Shown in pieces: positions 16,127-25,435 of a DNA stretch of 64,000 nt. The translations under genes were made by a program, and so were the position numbers. Every line of letters begins with the position of its first letter. Position 1 is the first letter of the stretch. The notes below the pieces were generated by a model that saw only the letters and a program-made list of their open reading frames with translations, made no database searches and was not told where the DNA came from. The stretch comes from Leisingera sp. ANG-Vp (GTDB taxonomy: Bacteria > Pseudomonadota > Alphaproteobacteria > Rhodobacterales > Rhodobacteraceae), in contig NZ_JWLD01000027.1 of assembly GCF_000813725.1 (NCBI RefSeq), positions 62,001 to 126,000 on the forward strand. Direction: 5' to 3'.

Positions 16127-17082
16127 AGACGCGTCTGACCGAGGCGCTTGGGATCACCTGTCCGGTGATCCAGGCGCCGATGGCCTTTGCCGCGGGCGGT
16201 ACGCTGGCCAGCGCCGTCTCCAGCGCTGGCGGGCTGGGCATGATTGGGGGCGCTTACGGAGATGCCGGGTGGATCGATCAGCAATTCGGCGCCGCCGCGG
16301 GCGTCCGCGTTGGCTGCGGGCTGATTACCTGGAAGCTGGCGGAACAGCCGCAATTGCTTGACCGGGTGCTGGCGCATGAGCCGGCGGCGGTTTTCCTGTC
16401 CTTCGGCAATCCGGCGCAGTTTGCATATGCAATCCGGGACGCCGGGGTGCCGCTGATCTGCCAGGTCCAGACCCTGCGCGATGCCCGGCAGGCGCTGGAG
16501 TGCGGCGCGGACATCATTGTTGCGCAAGGAGCGGATGCCGGCGGACATGGCGAGGCGCGCGGCACCTTTGCGCTGGTTCCCGAGGTCGCGGACGAGATTG
16601 CGCGCCAGAACAGCCAGGCACTGTTGTGTGCGGCCGGCGGTGTTACCGACGGGCGCGGTCTGGCTGCGGCCCTGATGCTTGGGGCGGACGGGGCGGTGAT
16701 CGGTACCCGGTTCTGGGCCTCGCACGAGGCGCTGGTGCATCCGCGCATTCTGGAACGCGCGTTGCGGGCGACCGGGGACGACACAATCCGCACCAAGGTC
16801 GTGGACGTGGTTCGCGGTTTCGACTGGCCCGGCCGCTACAACGGCCGTGTTCTGCACAACCCGTTTATTCAGAAATGGCACGGCTCAGAAGACGCCTTGA
16901 AGCTGGAAGCGGGTGTTGAAGCAGAAAAATGGACGGCAGCTCAGGATGTCGGGGATCCTGATATTGCAACTGCATTTGTCGGCGAAGGCATCGGCCTGAT
17001 CAGCTCTGCGGCGCCTGCCGACGATATTCTAGCGAGCCTTGTGGAAGATGCGCAGCGGTGTCTCGCTGGGGCGGCTTTATAG
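16123..17082 (+). CDS. Nitronate monooxygenase (2-nitropropane dioxygenase family)
   Basis: 319 aa from the ATG at 16123, which overlaps the tautomerase stop. It is an FMN TIM-barrel: CPVIQAPMAFAAGG at the N-terminus, GGLGMIGGAYG, then the signature QGADAGGHGE (phosphate-binding and catalytic-His region), and LLCAAGGVTDGRGLAAALMLGADGAVIGTRF. The family oxidises nitroalkanes/nitronates to carbonyl compounds and nitrite. It ends the four-gene operon. Other members of this fold are enoyl-ACP reductases, but the GADAGGH pattern favours the nitronate type. Confidence 0.88.
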   Translation: MKTRLTEALGITCPVIQAPMAFAAGGTLASAVSSAGGLGMIGGAYGDAGWIDQQFGAAAGVRVGCGLITWKLAEQPQLLDRVLAHEPAAVFLSFGNPAQFAYAIRDAGVPLICQVQTLRDARQALECGADIIVAQGADAGGHGEARGTFALVPEVADEIARQNSQALLCAAGGVTDGRGLAAALMLGADGAVIGTRFWASHEALVHPRILERALRATGDDTIRTKVVDVVRGFDWPGRYNGRVLHNPFIQKWHGSEDALKLEAGVEAEKWTAAQDVGDPDIATAFVGEGIGLISSAAPADDILASLVEDAQRCLAGAAL

Positions 17083-17171
17083 AACGCGGTGAACCGGCAA
17101 GCGCTAGAAGCACTTGCGCTGGAGTTTGCGGTGGCATGATTAGCACTTCGAACTCCAGCTCGGGCCGGAAC

Positions 17172-18057
17172 TAGTGTCAGGACCCATTGATTTCCGGTGG
17201 GTGGCGTGATTCACGGTTCGAAAATTGAGCGGTGATATGTCTGATCTTTTCTGGCTGACGGACGCGCAGATGGCCCGTCGTGAACCTTGTTTTCCGAAGT
17301 CCCACGGCAAGCCGCGTGTTGATGACCGGCGTGTTTTGAGCAGAATAGTCTTCATCAATCGCAATGGTTTGCGCTGGCGTGATGCGCCCAAAGATTACGG
17401 CCCGCACAAGACCTTGTACAACCGTTGGAAGCGTTGGAGCGACAAAGGCATCTTTGCACAGATGATGGCCGGTCTGGCTGCTGATCACGGTGAGGAAAAG
17501 ACCGTGATGATCGATGCAACTTACCTGAAAGCACGCCGTACGGCCTCCAGTCTTGGGGTTAAAAAGGGGGGCGTGGGCGCCTGATCGGGCGCACTAAGGG
17601 CGGCATGAACACTAAGCTGCACGCAATCTGTGACAGCCAGGGGCGCCCACTGAACCTGTTCGTGACCGCCGGACAGGTCAGTGATTACACCGGTGCAAAG
17701 GCGCTGCCGAGCGGCCTGCCTGACGTCCAATGGCTTCTCGGAGATCGCGGGTAAGATGCCGATTGGTTTAGAGAAGGGTTGAAAGACAAAGGGATACGCG
17801 CCTGCATCCCCGGTTGAAAGCAGCGCAAGAAAGCCATCAGATACGACAGACGCCGATATAAGCGGCGCAACCGCCCCTCTCGTGACATTGCTGCGCAATG
17901 CACTGCCGGGCAGTGATTGAGATTATGTTCGGCAGGCTGAAGGACTGGCGGCGGGTTGCGACACGATACGACAGATGCCCAAAAGTCTTCCCGTCAGCAA
18001 TCGCGCTTGCAGCCCTCGTTATCTGCTGGCTTTGAAACTCAATGAGTCCAGAGCCTA
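17172..18057 (+). mobile_element. Decayed IS5-type insertion sequence
   Basis: About 886 bases bounded by imperfect inverted repeats. The left end is TAGTGTCAGGACCCATTGAT and the reverse complement of the right end is TAGGCTCTGGACTCATTGAG. This is the end sequence style of IS5/IS427-group elements. The transposase reading frame inside is broken (see the pseudogene). It lies between the nitronate monooxygenase gene and the response regulator gene and disrupts neither. Confidence 0.75.
17237..18037 (+). pseudogene. IS5-family transposase, frameshifted
   Basis: The first 116 codons (from MSDLFWLTDAQMAR; then NGLRWRDAPKDYGPHKTLYNRWKRW, MIDATYLKARRTASSL) are a normal IS5-family N-terminus. The frame shifts near 17575 (after KKGGVGA). 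The downstream part continues in another frame as IGRTKGGMNTKLHAICD...GQVSDYTGAKAL, with in-frame stops at about 17753 and 17816. The catalytic DDE set is therefore split and the element cannot move by itself. Confidence 0.85.
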
Positions 18058-18142
18058 ATGCAGCGGGCAAGGCCCTGTTCTCTCGACAAAGCTGCGGAAA
18101 GCGACAATAGTCCAAGACCGCCCCCACAGAAGAGCGGCAGGT

Positions 18143-19501
18143 ATGACAAATACAGATAAGGCAAGGCTGGCCGACCCGCTCGGGCAAGCAAGTGTTCTCA
18201 TCGTGGACGATGAGCCGGGCATGCGCAATTTCCTGGTGAAAACGCTTCGCCCCCTATGCCAACTGGTGGATGAAGCTGAGAACACTGAAGCCGCAGCTGC
18301 CTTGCTCAATACCCGGCAGTATGACGTGATGATCCTCGACAACATAATGCCGGGCCGAAAAGGCCTGGACTGGCTGGAGGAGCAGCGGCGCGAAGGCGGC
18401 TTCACGGATACCATCCTGATTACCGCCTATGCGGATCTGCAGACGGCGATCGACGCGCTGCGTGCCGGGGCGTCGGATTTCGTTCTGAAGCCTTTCCGCT
18501 CCAACCAGATCCTCAATGCCCTGCGCCGCTGCATCGAGACGGCCCGGCTGAAGCGCGAGAACATGCTGCTGCGGCGGGAGCTGGAAGCCGCCGGTCCAGG
18601 GCGCCGCCGGCGCCGCGAGCTGATCGGGGCGTCGCCCGCCGTTGGCCAGGTGCGCGCATTGCTGGACCGGGTGGCCCAGGTTTCCACCCCGGTGCTGATC
18701 ACCGGAGCTTCGGGCACCGGCAAGGAGGTTGCCGCGCGCCATCTGCATGCGCACTCCAGCCGCGCCGGGGCGCCCTTTGTGCCGGTGCAATGCGGCGCCA
18801 TTCCGGCGGATGTGATCGAGTACGAGCTGTTCGGCCATGCGCCCGGCGCCTTCCCCGGTGCGCCGGCAGGGCGTGAAGGCCTGCTGGCCTCGGCGCAGGG
18901 CGGTACCGTGTTCCTGGATGAAATCGGGGAACTCAGCCCTTCGGCGCAAACCGCACTGCTGAGGGTGCTGGAAGACGGCCGTATACGGCCGATCGGCACC
19001 GAGCGGACAGTGCAGCTCGATGTCCGTTTCGTGATGAGCTCCAGCCGCGCGCTGGACGAGGCGGTGGCGGCGGGCAATTTCCGCGAGGATCTTCTGTTCC
19101 GCATCAATGTGATCGAAGTGGCAATGCCGCCATTGCGCGAGCGCGGCACGGATATTGTCGAGCTTGCCGGGCTGTTCCAGTCCGAAATCGCTGCCCAGCT
19201 GCAAATTGCGCCGCTGGAGCTGTCCGCCAGCGTCAAAGCAGCCCTGTTGCGCCATGACTGGCCCGGCAACATCCGCGAGCTGCGGAATTTCATTGAACGC
19301 TCCCTGATTTTCGGCAGCTTTTCCATGGACACGCTGGCGCCCGCCCGTCCCGCTGCAGACATCCTGCCGCTGGAGGAGGTCGAGCGCCGTGAGATCCTGC
19401 ATGCACTGGAAGCGGCCGGCGGCAACCGCAGCGAGGCGGCGCGGCGGCTGGGTGTCTCGCGCAAGACCATTGACCGCAAATGCGCGGCCTGGGGGCTCTG
19501 A
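18143..19501 (+). CDS. NtrC-family response regulator with altered GAFTGA loop
   Basis: 452 aa. The receiver domain has phosphoacceptor Asp66 (YDVMILDNIMPG) preceded by VDDEPG. The AAA+ domain has Walker A GASGTGKE (about 188-195), Walker B GGTVFLDEIGE and arginine-finger region REDLLFRINV. The C-terminal Fis-type helix-turn-helix is AAGGNRSEAARRLGVSRKTIDRK. The sigma-54 contact loop, normally GAFTGA, reads GAFPGA at 235-240. The gene is followed after 3 bases by a sensor kinase gene and then an MFS carrier gene, as in DctD-like systems. With Thr replaced by Pro it may not activate sigma-54 normally; Rhodobacter capsulatus NtrC, which lacks GAFTGA, works with sigma-70. Confidence 0.9.
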   Translation: MTNTDKARLADPLGQASVLIVDDEPGMRNFLVKTLRPLCQLVDEAENTEAAAALLNTRQYDVMILDNIMPGRKGLDWLEEQRREGGFTDTILITAYADLQTAIDALRAGASDFVLKPFRSNQILNALRRCIETARLKRENMLLRRELEAAGPGRRRRRELIGASPAVGQVRALLDRVAQVSTPVLITGASGTGKEVAARHLHAHSSRAGAPFVPVQCGAIPADVIEYELFGHAPGAFPGAPAGREGLLASAQGGTVFLDEIGELSPSAQTALLRVLEDGRIRPIGTERTVQLDVRFVMSSSRALDEAVAAGNFREDLLFRINVIEVAMPPLRERGTDIVELAGLFQSEIAAQLQIAPLELSASVKAALLRHDWPGNIRELRNFIERSLIFGSFSMDTLAPARPAADILPLEEVERREILHALEAAGGNRSEAARRLGVSRKTIDRKCAAWGL

Positions 19502-19504
19502 GCC

Positions 19505-21469
19505 GTGCGCAGGCTGCGTTTGTTCCTGCGGTCGGTCCGCGTCCGGCTGCTGCTGATCGCACTGCTGCCGATGCTGGTGCTGATGCCGTTGCTGCTGGGC
19601 ATTGCCACCTGGCGCTGGTCGGAAAAGACCGACGGCCTTCTGATCAGCAAGGTGAACGGCGATCTGACCATCGCTGACCAGTATTTGGCCAGGCTGACCG
19701 CCACCTCAGGCGAGCTGCTGGATGCGGTGGCGCAATCGGTTCGCTTCCGCAGTGCCATCACGGCTGGCCGCACCGCGGATTTCCTGGCCCGGGAACAGGC
19801 CCGGCTCGGACTTGATTTCCTCTATCTGGCCGGCCCCGAAGGCCGTGCCGGCTTTGCCCCCGCGGACTGGCCGGTCCTCCGCGGCGCGCTGCAGGGGCAG
19901 TGGCAAAGCGCGGTCGACATTCTGGACGCCGCCCAGCTTGACGCTCTGGCCCCCGGCCTTGCCGCCCGCGCTGCCATCCCGCTGGTGGCGACCGAAGCGG
20001 CTGTGCCCACGGACCGGACCGCCGAGACCCGCGGCATGATCATCCATTCGGCGGCCCCGGTCGCCCTGCCGGGCGGCGGGCGGGCCGTGCTTGCGGGCGG
20101 GCGGCTCTTGAACCGCAACCTGGATTTCATCGACACCATCAACGCGCTGGTCTACCGCGAGCAAAGCCTGCCGGAGGGCAGCCAGGGCACCGCCACTCTG
20201 TTCCTGGAGGACGTGCGGATCTCCACCAATGTGCGGCTATTTGAGAACGTGCGTGCGCTCGGCACCCGGGTCTCGGCCGAAGTGCGCGGCCAGGTGCTGG
20301 GGCGCGGTGACGTTTGGCTGGACCGGGCGTTTGTTGTGAACGATTGGTACATCTCCGCCTATGAGCCGATCCTGGACAGCCGCGGCGACCGTGCCGGAAT
20401 GCTCTATGTCGGCTTTCTGGAAACCCCCTTCCGCCAGGCCAAGCGCAGCACGGTGCTGACGCTCGGCGGGGCCTTCCTGCTGATCGCGGCGATGTCGGTG
20501 CCGATCTTCCTGCGGTGGGCCGGGCGCATCTTCCGTCCGCTCGAGGGCATGACCCAGACCATCGCCAGGGTCGAGCAGGGCGATCTGACCGCCCGCAACC
20601 GCCCGCAAGAGGAAGGCGGCGAGATTGCGCGCGTGGCGGCGCATCTGGACGGCCTGCTGGATCAGGTGCAGGAGCGCGACCGGCAATTGCGCGGCTGGGG
20701 TGAAAGCCTGGAGGCCAAGGTCGAGGAGCGCACCGCCGATCTGCGTGAGGCAAATCAGCGGCTGGAGCGGACGACCGAGCGGTTGATCGTTTCGGAGAAA
20801 CTTGCCGCTGTCGGCGAGATCACCGCTTCTGTTGCGCATGAGATCAACAACCCGGTGGCAGTAATCCAGGGCAATCTCGATCTGGCCCGGTCGGTGCTGG
20901 GCCGTCACGCGGAACCGGTCGAGGACGAATTCCGGCTGATCGACGATCAGGTCTACCGCATCGGCGTGATCGTCTCCAAACTGCTGCAATTCGCCCAGCC
21001 CGAGGAATACTCTGGCGCTGCCGGATTGATTTCCCCGGCCGAGGTGCTGGCCGACTGCCTGGTGCTGACCCGCCATCAGATCGAGGCTACCGGGATCGAG
21101 GCAAAGGCGCACCTCGCCAGTACCGGTCAGGTCAGGATATCGCGCACGGAATTGCAGCAGGTGATCGTCAATCTCATCCTGAATGCGGTGCAGGCGATGC
21201 CCGGCGGCGGCCGCCTCATCCTGACCGCCGAGGATGTCCCGGATGGTGTGCTGCTGGCCGTCGCAGATACCGGCACTGGCATCCCTGCAGAGGTTCTGAA
21301 CCGGATCTTCGACCCGTTCTTCACCACCAAGCAAGCGCAAGGAACCGGGCTGGGCTTGTCGATCAGCCATCAGCTGGTGAGTCGGGCCGGCGGCCGCATC
21401 ACCGTGCAGTCAGAGCTGGGCCAGGGCAGCCGCTTCGAAATTTTTCTGCCTTCCCCCGCTGCGGCCTGA
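19505..21469 (+). CDS. Membrane sensor histidine kinase, partner of the NtrC-type regulator
   Basis: 654 aa from a GTG start 3 bases after the regulator's stop. A first transmembrane helix lies at about 13-35 ([21 protein letters not shown]). A large periplasmic sensor domain follows, with the Cache-like ending [26 protein letters not shown] second transmembrane helix is near 320-340, followed by a HAMP linker and a coiled coil. The HisKA box is [19 protein letters not shown] (phosphoacceptor His), and HATPase boxes are [23 protein letters not shown] and GTGLGLSIS. The signal is probably the carboxylate moved by the downstream carrier. Confidence 0.9.
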   Translation: MRRLRLFLRSVRVRLLLIALLPMLVLMPLLLGIATWRWSEKTDGLLISKVNGDLTIADQYLARLTATSGELLDAVAQSVRFRSAITAGRTADFLAREQARLGLDFLYLAGPEGRAGFAPADWPVLRGALQGQWQSAVDILDAAQLDALAPGLAARAAIPLVATEAAVPTDRTAETRGMIIHSAAPVALPGGGRAVLAGGRLLNRNLDFIDTINALVYREQSLPEGSQGTATLFLEDVRISTNVRLFENVRALGTRVSAEVRGQVLGRGDVWLDRAFVVNDWYISAYEPILDSRGDRAGMLYVGFLETPFRQAKRSTVLTLGGAFLLIAAMSVPIFLRWAGRIFRPLEGMTQTIARVEQGDLTARNRPQEEGGEIARVAAHLDGLLDQVQERDRQLRGWGESLEAKVEERTADLREANQRLERTTERLIVSEKLAAVGEITASVAHEINNPVAVIQGNLDLARSVLGRHAEPVEDEFRLIDDQVYRIGVIVSKLLQFAQPEEYSGAAGLISPAEVLADCLVLTRHQIEATGIEAKAHLASTGQVRISRTELQQVIVNLILNAVQAMPGGGRLILTAEDVPDGVLLAVADTGTGIPAEVLNRIFDPFFTTKQAQGTGLGLSISHQLVSRAGGRITVQSELGQGSRFEIFLPSPAAA

Positions 21470-21514
21470 TCCGGACAATTTGGCGCGAATTCGCTGATCG
21501 TTGCTCACTGGTTC

Positions 21515-21569
21515 GGACAGAATGTCCCGATACCGGCTGCAGAGGTCTGAGGTTCCGGACAGAATGACC
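21515..21569. promoter_or_regulatory. Two direct regulator sites 42 bp apart upstream of the MFS gene
   Basis: GGACAGAATGTCC (21515-21527, a perfect GGACA-GAA-TGTCC dyad) is repeated as GGACAGAATGACC (21557-21569). The spacing of 42 bases is four helical turns. This is the layout expected for an NtrC-type activator. The sites lie 149-203 bases before the MFS start. A TTGACA hexamer follows at 21602-21607, but I find no good -10 box or sigma-54 promoter. Confidence 0.6.
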
Positions 21570-21717
21570 TTCTAAGCTATTGATATTGATAAATTATTTA
21601 TTTGACAGCTGGGTGATCTCTCCGCCTTTGTCAAGCTACGGCACATTGCCGCGGGCCATTCGGGACGGCCGCAATAGGAGGTTGCAGCCGCCGGAAAAGC
21701 ACTAGGGAGGAGACCAC

Positions 21718-23439
21718 ATGAGTACGCCATCATCCGGCGGGCTGAGCTTTCTGCACAAGGATCACATCACCGCCAAACCTGGGTTCAACCGCTGGCGGGT
21801 ACCGCCGGCATCCATCGCCATCCACCTCTGCATCGGCTCGGTTTATGCCTGGTCGGTGTTCAATCCGCCTCTGACCCGCGAGCTGGGGGTGGTCGCCTCC
21901 AGCGCCGACGACTGGAGCCTCAGCTCTGTTGTCTGGATCTTTTCGGTGGCCATCGTCTTCCTTGGGCTCGCTGCCGCCTTCGCCGGAAAATGGCTGGAGG
22001 AAGTGGGCCCGCGCATGGTCGGCGTTGTGGCAGCTTTGCTGTGGGGCGGCGGCTTCATTGTCGGCTCGTTCGGCATTTCCAGCCATCAGCTGTGGCTGGT
22101 CTATCTGGGCTACGGCGTGCTCGGCGGCTGCGGGCTTGGACTGGGCTATGTCTCGCCGGTTTCAACGCTGATCCGCTGGTTTCCCGACCGGCGCGGCATG
22201 GCAACGGGCATGGCCATCATGGGCTTTGGCGGCGGTGCGATGATCGCTGCGCCGGTCAAGGGATGGCTGCTGGAATTCTATCAAACCGCGCCCACCTACC
22301 TTGGCGCCAGGGACGCGGTGCAGACCGTGGTTGAAAACGGCCGCGTCTTTGCCGAGACCGCGCAAGGCAAGATCGAGGTGGTGATCGCCAGCGCGGCGCA
22401 GGCTGCCGAGTTCGGCGGCCAGGCGGGCGCTTACGCCGTGGGCACCGGCAACACCGGCGCAGCACAGACGTTCATGACTCTGGGCGTCGTATACTTCGCA
22501 GTGATGATCCTGGCCGCCTTCCAGTACCGGGTCCCGGCGAAGGACTGGAAGCCCGAAGGCTGGGAGCCGAAACCTGTCGCATCCGGGCTGGTGACGCAGA
22601 ACGACGTGCATATCGACCAGGCGCTGAAAACCCCTCAGTTCTGGCAGCTGTGGGTGATGCTGTGCTTCAACGTCACCGCGGGCATCGGTGTGATCGGTGT
22701 CGCCAAGACAATGATGTCCGAGATCTTCGGCTCGGTGATGCCGCTGGTGGCAACCGCCGCCTTCGCCTCGACCTATGTGCTGATGATTTCGGTCTTCAAC
22801 ATGGTCGGCCGGTTCTTCTGGGCGTCTGCTTCGGATTACATCGGGCGCAAGGCAACCTACATGTGCTTCTTCGTTCTGGGCACTGCGCTCTACTTGTCGA
22901 TCCCCTATTTCGCCTCTGCCGCTGCGGCCAACCCGTCGCTGGTATATCTGATGGGCTTCTACCTGGCGACGATGCTGATCTTCTCAATGTACGGCGGCGG
23001 ATTTGCCACCATTCCGGCCTACCTGGCCGACATGTTCGGCACCATGCACGTCGGCGGCATCCACGGCCGCCTGCTGACCGCCTGGTCAACCGCGGGTGTG
23101 CTGGGGCCGCTGGCGATCACCTCGCTGCGGCAGATGTCGGTGACCAGTGCGGTCCAGGATCTGGCCGCCAAAGTGGACCCGGCTGCCTTTGCAGAGAAAT
23201 TCGGCGCACCCGTTGCGCAGCTGGACCAGCTGGTGGCGGCCAAGACCGTGACCATCGCCAAGCTGATGGAAATCGCACCGGCCGGCACCGTGGATCCGAC
23301 GCCGAGCCTTTACAACACAACGATGTATTGCATGGCGGCGCTGCTGGCGGTGGCCTTCTTTGCCAACCTCTTCATGCGTCCGGTGAAAGAGCACCACCAC
23401 CACGACGAACCGGAGCTGCAAGCTGTTCCGGGAGAGTAA
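21718..23439 (+). CDS. OFA-type MFS carrier (oxalate/formate antiporter family)
   Basis: 573 aa, about twelve transmembrane helices, starting from the ATG after a GGGAGGAG ribosome binding site. Family motifs include RVPPASIAIHLCIGSVYAWSVFNPP, GYGVLGGCGLGLGYVSPVSTLIRWFPDRRGMATG and NMVGRFFWASASDYIGRK. Compared with compact OFA carriers of roughly 400-450 aa it has two soluble insertions: about residues 190-255 (Ala/Gly/Glu-rich) and about 475-530. The C-terminal tail ends with four consecutive His. Substrate is probably a small carboxylate such as oxalate, formate or pyruvate; the upstream two-component pair probably controls it. Confidence 0.88.
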   Translation: MSTPSSGGLSFLHKDHITAKPGFNRWRVPPASIAIHLCIGSVYAWSVFNPPLTRELGVVASSADDWSLSSVVWIFSVAIVFLGLAAAFAGKWLEEVGPRMVGVVAALLWGGGFIVGSFGISSHQLWLVYLGYGVLGGCGLGLGYVSPVSTLIRWFPDRRGMATGMAIMGFGGGAMIAAPVKGWLLEFYQTAPTYLGARDAVQTVVENGRVFAETAQGKIEVVIASAAQAAEFGGQAGAYAVGTGNTGAAQTFMTLGVVYFAVMILAAFQYRVPAKDWKPEGWEPKPVASGLVTQNDVHIDQALKTPQFWQLWVMLCFNVTAGIGVIGVAKTMMSEIFGSVMPLVATAAFASTYVLMISVFNMVGRFFWASASDYIGRKATYMCFFVLGTALYLSIPYFASAAAANPSLVYLMGFYLATMLIFSMYGGGFATIPAYLADMFGTMHVGGIHGRLLTAWSTAGVLGPLAITSLRQMSVTSAVQDLAAKVDPAAFAEKFGAPVAQLDQLVAAKTVTIAKLMEIAPAGTVDPTPSLYNTTMYCMAALLAVAFFANLFMRPVKEHHHHDEPELQAVPGE

Positions 23440-23867
23440 AGATGCCAGCCGGGGCGCATTCTGTGCTCCGGCTGCAGTCTGCAATCAAGACAGTAAATCC
23501 CCAGGCAGAAGTTCAAGATACTGCCGCAGCAATCGGAAATGCCGCAAACGTGACGCAGGACGCAAACCTGCGCCTAGGCATCCGCAACACTGCATCCGTT
23601 ACTAGCTGCAGCGCATAATTTTCTCTGAATGCCCGCTTTCTAATTCTCTGCATGGAAACTGAGCCATTGCAGAAGGCGGAGAGATGCCGCTTAGCGTCTG
23701 CCCGCCGCACAAAAGCACTCAGTTCCGCGGATGTAAGTTCGCGTAAACGGACAGGCGGGCATCTGCTGAGAAGCGGTTCGGGCAGCAGGCAGTAAATGTT
23801 GGACGTCAGCACCCAGCTCATGTCGAACTATCACCAGAAAGTAGGGGCATTTCCAGCGTTTGGCGGT
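23440..23867. other. Intergenic, no gene recognised
   Basis: 428 bases after the MFS gene. Short ORFs here give no recognisable product and have no convincing ribosome binding site. No terminator hairpin with a T-run was seen directly after the MFS stop. Confidence 0.5.
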
Positions 23868-24307
23868 TATGGCTGCGACCGACGGCAAGAGCACCCCGGC
23901 CAGGGCAAAGGTATGGCCTTTGTTGGGCGCAGCTTTCCCGGCCACCCTTCGCGCACAGGCCGGCGCATCGCATGCAAAACGGCTTCCGTCGCAGCAGCCA
24001 TCCAGGGCATTTCCCCGTGCAGTTCGACCGCTAGTTCATCAGCATGGTGCTCAGTAGCAATCGCAGCCAGCTTGACGCCATCCCGCAGCACAGTGAGCCG
24101 CTCCCGGTACTCCCGGGTGAGATGCCCCATGCCGGAAACTGCTGTCCGGCGCTGGCGAAAAAGAGCAACACGGCGGTTGATCCGCGCTCTTTCCTGTTCG
24201 CTGGGGTTGGTGGAGTGGCGGCGCCTGGCGGTTTTATCAAGCAGAAGCTGGACTGCAGACGGATTGCCGGTCTTTCGGCCGATGCGCACCAGTTTGATCC
24301 GCCTCAC
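23867..24307 (-). pseudogene. Possible remnant of an AAA-ATPase gene
   Basis: A 146-codon reading frame whose part EHHADELAVELHGEMPWMAAATEAVLHAMRRPVREGWPG resembles, from memory, the segment just before the Walker A motif of an AAA ATPase found in Roseobacter genomes. In those proteins the next residues run into a GPPGIGKS loop. Here the sequence instead ends in Pro/Cys/Arg-rich residues and a stop. It would then be a truncated leftover. The assignment is weak; the frame could also be a chance ORF. Confidence 0.3.
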
Positions 24308-24400
24308 TAAGTGTTTTCCGCGAGAACGCCGAATCCAGGCCGATAGGCTTGAGCATTGCAGGGAAGGGTAACCCTGCGCTCGTCTTTGTTCAGCATCGTG

Positions 24401-25312
24401 TCACTGGATATCGATTGGGGCACGGGCTTGCTCTGCAACCCAGTCGCAAAATATTCTGGCATCCTTCCGGTTCTCGGTCGCATTGATCAGATAAAAGAAA
24501 TCTCTCTCGATTTCTGGAAAGCCTGCCAGTTTGTGCAAAGAACCGTCCGCTAAGTAAGGGTCGACCAGAGGATTGCCGGCCAGCGCCACGCCATGCCCGG
24601 CAATCGCCGCCTGCAGCATGTTGATGTAGGTGTTCATCACCACGCCGCTGGATTCCGGAGGCGGAGAGACATGGGTTTTCCGGAACCAATTCGGCCAGCG
24701 CGCTCCGGGACGGTAAATACCCGAAAGATGCAGCAGATTCTCTTTCAGCAAGTCTTCGGGATGAGACAGTTCGGTACGGGCCTGATACTTTGGACTCACC
24801 ACCGGGAAAACGCGTTCACGCAGTAATGGTGTGACTTTCTCCCAGGGGGGCGGTGTTTTCGAATAGCGGATCGCCACATCGATGCCTTCTGCCAGCAGGT
24901 CCAGTTTCCTGTCGGAGACCACAAGGTTCAATTCGACATCCGGATAGTGATTGCTGAAGTCCACCAGCCGCGGCATCAGCCAGTATGTGGCGAAGGCAGA
25001 TGTGGTGGTGACTGTCAGGCGGCTTCCCCCTGCCTGCAGTGATGCATTCTGCATAGCAGAAGCAATCTGGTGCAGGGCCGGAGAGACTTCGGCTTCCAGT
25101 GCGCGTCCTGCCTGGGTCAGGGTCACGGTGCGGTGGTCCCTGTGAAACAGCCTGACGCCCAGAGTGTCCTCCAAATCGGCAATCTGGCGGCTGACTGATA
25201 CACGGGTGACCCCAAGCTCCTCGGCCGCGCGCGTAAAGTTGGCATTTCGGGATGCTGCTTCGAAGGTAATCAGATGCGGCAGCTTCGTAAGGGTTTTGCG
25301 TAGATTTGCCAT
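24401..25312 (-). CDS. LysR-family regulator (GcvA-like) of the betaine/choline sulfate operon
   Basis: 303 aa from the ATG at 25312 (MANLRKTLTKLP). The helix-turn-helix is HLITFEAASRNANFTRAAEELGVTRVSVSRQIADLE, with a GcvA-type effector domain (FATYWLMPRLVDFSNHYPDVELNL and PPPWEKVTPLLRERVFPV). It is divergent from the proXVW-sulfatase operon with a 123-base gap. The dyad CACTGTG-N5-CATAGTG lies 3 bases before its start codon. It very likely controls that operon and itself. Confidence 0.9.
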   Translation of the reverse strand: MANLRKTLTKLPHLITFEAASRNANFTRAAEELGVTRVSVSRQIADLEDTLGVRLFHRDHRTVTLTQAGRALEAEVSPALHQIASAMQNASLQAGGSRLTVTTTSAFATYWLMPRLVDFSNHYPDVELNLVVSDRKLDLLAEGIDVAIRYSKTPPPWEKVTPLLRERVFPVVSPKYQARTELSHPEDLLKENLLHLSGIYRPGARWPNWFRKTHVSPPPESSGVVMNTYINMLQAAIAGHGVALAGNPLVDPYLADGSLHKLAGFPEIERDFFYLINATENRKDARIFCDWVAEQARAPIDIQ

Positions 25313-25314
25313 AA

Positions 25315-25333
25315 CACTGTGGTTAACATAGTG
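25315..25333. promoter_or_regulatory. Candidate LysR operator
   Basis: CACTGTG-GTTAA-CATAGTG, a 7-bp dyad with one mismatch. It begins 3 bases from the LysR start codon and lies 103 bases before the binding-protein start. Position and symmetry fit an autoregulatory LysR site between divergent units. Confidence 0.45.
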
Positions 25334-25435
25334 AACCGGATTTTGGAACTTCACAGGGGGCGGTTTCTCACCAACCATTTGCGCAACGAGCGGGCTGAAA
25401 ATACCCGCGCTGCGATGACAACTTGGGAGGATGAC

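Noticed and set aside
18254-19402. 382-codon frame antisense to the response regulator gene
   Set aside because: The + strand has intact receiver, AAA+ and Fis motifs; the antisense product has no domain.
21605-21635. Possible sigma-54 promoter (GG-N10-GC) before the MFS gene
   Set aside because: Only the bare GG/GC spacing can be found; the TGGCAC and TTGC cores are missing, and the regulator has an altered sigma-54 loop.
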